Assembly: GCA_036560445.1 (NCBI GenBank)
Contig: DATBRG010000007.1
Location: 27,277-91,276 of the forward strand
Direction of reading: 5' to 3'
Length of the DNA stretch: 64,000 nt
DNA from: DATBRG01 sp036560445
GTDB lineage: Bacteria > Pseudomonadota > Gammaproteobacteria > Burkholderiales > Methylophilaceae
The notes beneath the pieces are model-generated. The model did not search any database. It was not told the DNA's origin and saw only the letters and a program-made list of their open reading frames with translations. This document shows positions 61,766-64,000 of this stretch, one piece after another; within the stretch, counting starts at the first letter, position 1; each line of letters opens with the position of its first letter. Made by a program: the position numbers and the translations under genes.

Positions 61766-62669
61766 AGTAGTTGCCTACATCTACATTCTCCAGCACGGCA
61801 ATCGCGTCATCGGTCAGTACGGCTAATGAGCAATACAGCGAGACCAGATAGGATGCGATGGCCTTGTGGTTGATGCCCATGAAGCGTACCGACAATCCCA
61901 TGCTTTGCTGACCTGGCAAGTTAGGCTGGTACAGGCCAACTACGCCTTGGCGACTCTCACCTACACGCAGCAACAAAATATTGGTCTTGCCCTTAGTCAC
62001 ACGCAGCTTATCAGTGGGAATCAGCGGCAATCCGCGCCAAGTCAGGAATTGCGAGCCAAACAACGAAATAGTAGGTGGCGGCACACCGCGACGTGTACAT
62101 TCGCGACCAAATGCCGCTATCGCTTGCGGATGCGCCAGGAAAAAAGCCGGCTCTTTCCAGACCTTGGCCAAAAGCTCATCAAGGTCGTCCGGTGTCGGTG
62201 AGCCGGTACGGGATTTAACTTTCTGCGTATCGGCCACGTTGTGCAACAGGCCATACTCCTTGTTATTAATGAGTTCGCTTTCCTGGCGCTCTTTGACAGT
62301 TTCAATCGTCAGGCGCAACTGTTCCTTGATCTGGTTGTGCGGGCTGCTGTAAAGGTCTGAAACCCTGGTGTGCACATCAACTACGGTATTGACCGCATTC
62401 AGCACATACTCGCGACCCCACTCTTCATAATCAACAAATGTCGCTGGAAGTTCACGCTCATCCTTATTCGAGCAATCGACCTCGATCGCATTGGGATCCT
62501 TGGCTTTGTTGACACGGTAAATACCGGCTTCGACCGGCACCCAGTTGAGCAGATGCACCAGCCAGCGCGGCGAAATAGTACTGAGCATGGGTACGGTCTT
62601 GGTTGCATTGGCCAGTGTACGTGCCGCAACATCACTGAGTGCAGTTTGAATCTGATGGTTTTCTGCCAT
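61752..62669 (-). CDS. Family 2A encapsulin shell protein (SrpI-like)
   Basis: A 305-residue HK97-fold shell protein. The N terminus (LSDVAARTLANATKTVPMLS then PRWLVHLLNWVPVEAGIYRVNK) and the C-terminal stretch (GLSVRFMGINHKAIASYLVS then LYCSLAVLTDDAIAVLENVD) are typical of the SrpI group. It has no cyclic-nucleotide-binding insert, so it is family 2A rather than 2B. These proteins self-assemble into nanocompartments and package a cysteine desulfurase; SrpI of Synechococcus is known as a sulfur-starvation protein. It lies between the serine acetyltransferase and desulfurase genes, 21 bases after the former. Confidence 0.94.
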   Translation of the reverse strand: MAENHQIQTALSDVAARTLANATKTVPMLSTISPRWLVHLLNWVPVEAGIYRVNKAKDPNAIEVDCSNKDERELPATFVDYEEWGREYVLNAVNTVVDVHTRVSDLYSSPHNQIKEQLRLTIETVKERQESELINNKEYGLLHNVADTQKVKSRTGSPTPDDLDELLAKVWKEPAFFLAHPQAIAAFGRECTRRGVPPPTISLFGSQFLTWRGLPLIPTDKLRVTKGKTNILLLRVGESRQGVVGLYQPNLPGQQSMGLSVRFMGINHKAIASYLVSLYCSLAVLTDDAIAVLENVDVGNYYDYK

Positions 62670-62690
62670 TTGGTTCTCCGATATAAAAGA

Positions 62691-63713
62691 TTAGAAAGTG
62701 TATTGCTGAATATCTTTATGCTTAGGCAAAGACTGTGGGGTAATGGACTGAGTAGCTGAGGTGGCATCCAGTGGTACAGCATCCATTTTGGCCTGGGTCA
62801 CATTGCTGCCGGGCGGTACGCTATGAGTCAGCCAGACATTGCCACCGATAGCAGAACCGCTCCCGATAGTGATGCGGCCTAAAATGGTAGCCCCGGCGTA
62901 AATCACCACGTCATCCTCGACAATAGGATGACGTGCGTTGCCTTTGATCAACGCGCCGTTCTCGTCAGTAGGGAAGCGTTTAGCGCCTAAGGTAACAGCC
63001 TGGTAGATGCGCACATGGCGGCCGATGATGGTGGTTTCACCAATGACAACACCGGTGCCATGATCAATGAAAAAGCTTTCGGCAATGTCTGCACCGGGGT
63101 GTATGTCTATCCCTGTAGCAGAATGTGCAATCTCGGAAATCATGCGTGCAATCAGCGGCAAGCCAAGCTTATGCAACTCATGGGCAAGACGGTAATGGAT
63201 GATGGCGTGAATGCCGGGGTAGCACACCAGCACTTCGTCCACACTCCTGGCTGCAGGGTCACCTTCGTAGGCGGCGCTGATATCAGTATCAAGTAGCCTG
63301 CGCACGGCCGGCAAGCTACTTGCAAACTGGCGTATCAGTGATTGTGGTGTCTGCTGCTGCCCTTTGTTTTCCGGGGCGAAAGCAGAAACAAAATGCAGCT
63401 CCAGATTCACTTGTGTGAGCAGTTCACGCAACGCTACATCCAGTGTGTGCCCAACGAAATAATCCAGCCCTTCCTCTTTCAGGTCTGGCATACCAAGGCG
63501 GTTGGGAAAGAGTGCTGCCCCGAGACCTTCAATAATGCCTGCCAGCGCTTTGCGTGAGGGCAGTTTGGGTGGCTTGCTGCGGCGGTTTCTCTGTTCCAGT
63601 GAGCTTAAACGCAAGTCGCGCAACTCGGCGACGATTTGGCTCACACCTAAATCATCACTCTTTGAGCCATCGAAGTTAAAACTCTCAGTCTTTTCTTTCG
63701 CTTTACTCATCAT
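62691..63713 (-). CDS. Serine O-acetyltransferase (EpsC-type)
   Basis: A 340-residue enzyme making O-acetylserine, the carbon acceptor for cysteine synthesis. The N-terminal helical region (about 1-180) is longer than in enteric CysE. The left-handed beta-helix of hexapeptide repeats (about 200-305) includes GIDIHPGADIAESFFIDHGTG and VVIGETTIIGRHVRIYQAVT, with the catalytic histidine in IDHGTG. It is the first gene of the operon with the encapsulin shell and desulfurase. O-acetylserine is also the usual inducer of CysB-type control. Either of two adjacent ATG codons may start it. Confidence 0.92.
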   Translation of the reverse strand: MMSKAKEKTESFNFDGSKSDDLGVSQIVAELRDLRLSSLEQRNRRSKPPKLPSRKALAGIIEGLGAALFPNRLGMPDLKEEGLDYFVGHTLDVALRELLTQVNLELHFVSAFAPENKGQQQTPQSLIRQFASSLPAVRRLLDTDISAAYEGDPAARSVDEVLVCYPGIHAIIHYRLAHELHKLGLPLIARMISEIAHSATGIDIHPGADIAESFFIDHGTGVVIGETTIIGRHVRIYQAVTLGAKRFPTDENGALIKGNARHPIVEDDVVIYAGATILGRITIGSGSAIGGNVWLTHSVPPGSNVTQAKMDAVPLDATSATQSITPQSLPKHKDIQQYTF

Positions 63714-63732
63714 CTTTCAGGCCTATAGACGC

Positions 63733-63792
63733 AAAAAAGCCAGCGGTCTTTCGACACACTGGCTTCCGGTTGTCCGGTCAGCTCACGCTAAC
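63733..63792 (-). promoter_or_regulatory. Structured leader with terminator before the serine acetyltransferase gene
   Basis: Read on the minus strand: stem GTTAGC/GCTGAC with GTGA loop, then CCGG-ACAA-CCGG, then AAGCCAG/CTGGCTT enclosing GTC-GAAA-GAC, followed by six T. The last hairpin is an intrinsic terminator about 20 bases before the gene start, with no gene upstream on this strand. It therefore looks like an attenuator or riboswitch-type control. I cannot match it to a known class. Confidence 0.65.
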
Positions 63793-63879
63793 TGATTAAA
63801 TTTTCAATGGGATCAATATACACCAGTCGTCCATACAAAAAAAGGCCACGCACTAATTACAATTAACAAACTTTTAATA

Positions 63880-63950
63880 CGTTAATTAGTTATATACATA
63901 TTTAACTATATTCTTTTACATTATTTTATGGGCTGCCTATAGTACGCAAC
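63880..63950 (+). promoter_or_regulatory. Sulfur-operon promoter region, copy 2
   Basis: CGTTAATTAGTTATATAC at 63880 and AGTACGCAAC ending at 63950 match the blocks at 55461 and 55530, 65 bases apart here against 64 there. It points to the gene starting at 63992. Confidence 0.5.
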
Positions 63951-63991
63951 TTACAAGCACATTCATAAGATTGACGGAGAATAAAACCATT

Positions 63992-64000
63992 ATGTTGAAG
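63992..64000 (+). CDS. Start of a gene running off the window
   Basis: ATG TTG AAG at the last bases, with GGAG about 12 bases upstream and a promoter region like that of the sulfur operon. Only three codons are visible, so the product cannot be named. The shared promoter layout suggests a sulfur-limitation gene. Confidence 0.35.

Noticed and set aside
63766..63792. Known SAM, SAH or cobalamin riboswitch in the serine acetyltransferase leader
   Set aside because: The core sequences of those classes are not visible; the element is reported only as an unclassified leader.

Overview
The window looks like a chromosome segment of a betaproteobacterium of the order Nitrosomonadales, most probably a methylotroph of the Methylophilaceae. 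This is an inference from gene order and protein character: the run miaB-phoH-ybeY-corC-...-lnt-glyQS-gmhB-plsC, a pth/ychF pair, a cbb3 oxidase operon with ccoG/ccoI, and a GC content near 50 percent. No rRNA, CRISPR array, intact prophage or intact IS element is visible; one tRNA gene is present.

Layout. 1-3.8 kb: pth, a MASE3-PAS-GGDEF enzyme, ychF and tRNA-Met. 3.8-5.9 kb: a small AT-richer island beside the tRNA, with a two-gene operon (unknown protein plus XRE/ImmA-type metallopeptidase regulator) bracketed by AATTAA(A)GGGG-type repeats and a second copy of the tRNA terminator. 5.9-13.2 kb: small envelope proteins (BON, DUF481, glycine-zipper lipoprotein, EF-hand), a UPF0227 esterase, a DUF455 ferritin-like protein, a second GGDEF enzyme and a COG3146 acyltransferase-like protein. 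13.4-20.8 kb: ompR-envZ with a candidate OmpR box, cysG, and miaB-phoH-ybeY-corC. 20.8-26.3 kb: a block placed between corC and lnt, holding a small exported protein, a 1473-residue beta-propeller/RTX protein and mscL. 26.3-33 kb: lnt-glyQ-glyS-gmhB-plsC-ygjP-like. 33-38.7 kb: a Do-type protease, kup, kdpE and a short kdpD-like kinase. 38.7-47.5 kb: the cbb3 oxidase ccoNOQP with ccoG, a ccoH-like gene and ccoI, plus a Sco protein. 47.7-55.4 kb: a PfkB kinase, ilvE, a zinc-finger protein, a small orphan ORF, murI, an ETR1-like PAS-GGDEF-EAL protein, a cobalamin adenosyltransferase, an AI-2E transporter and an entericidin.

55.4-64 kb is a sulfur-acquisition region and the most interesting part. 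A forward operon encodes a YezD-like protein, an OprO/P-like porin, a sulfate-binding protein, a DUF2325 protein, a Mop-type protein and a 1-Cys peroxiredoxin. A convergent operon encodes serine O-acetyltransferase, a family 2A (SrpI-type) encapsulin shell protein and a cysteine desulfurase with a long low-complexity N-terminal extension expected to load it into the shell. The two sides share a promoter-like layout (55461-55530 and 63880-63950, the latter facing a gene that runs off the window). They also share a 19-base motif that can form a CCGG/CCGG hairpin, upstream of the porin and inside a terminator-containing leader of the serine acetyltransferase gene. Together they suggest a coordinated sulfur-limitation regulon that takes up sulfate, makes O-acetylserine and handles cysteine sulfur inside a protein nanocompartment.

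Three c-di-GMP enzymes (710, 9561, 51045) have intact catalytic motifs. The one at 51045 carries an ethylene-receptor-like three-helix sensor with all the checked ligand-site residues conserved.
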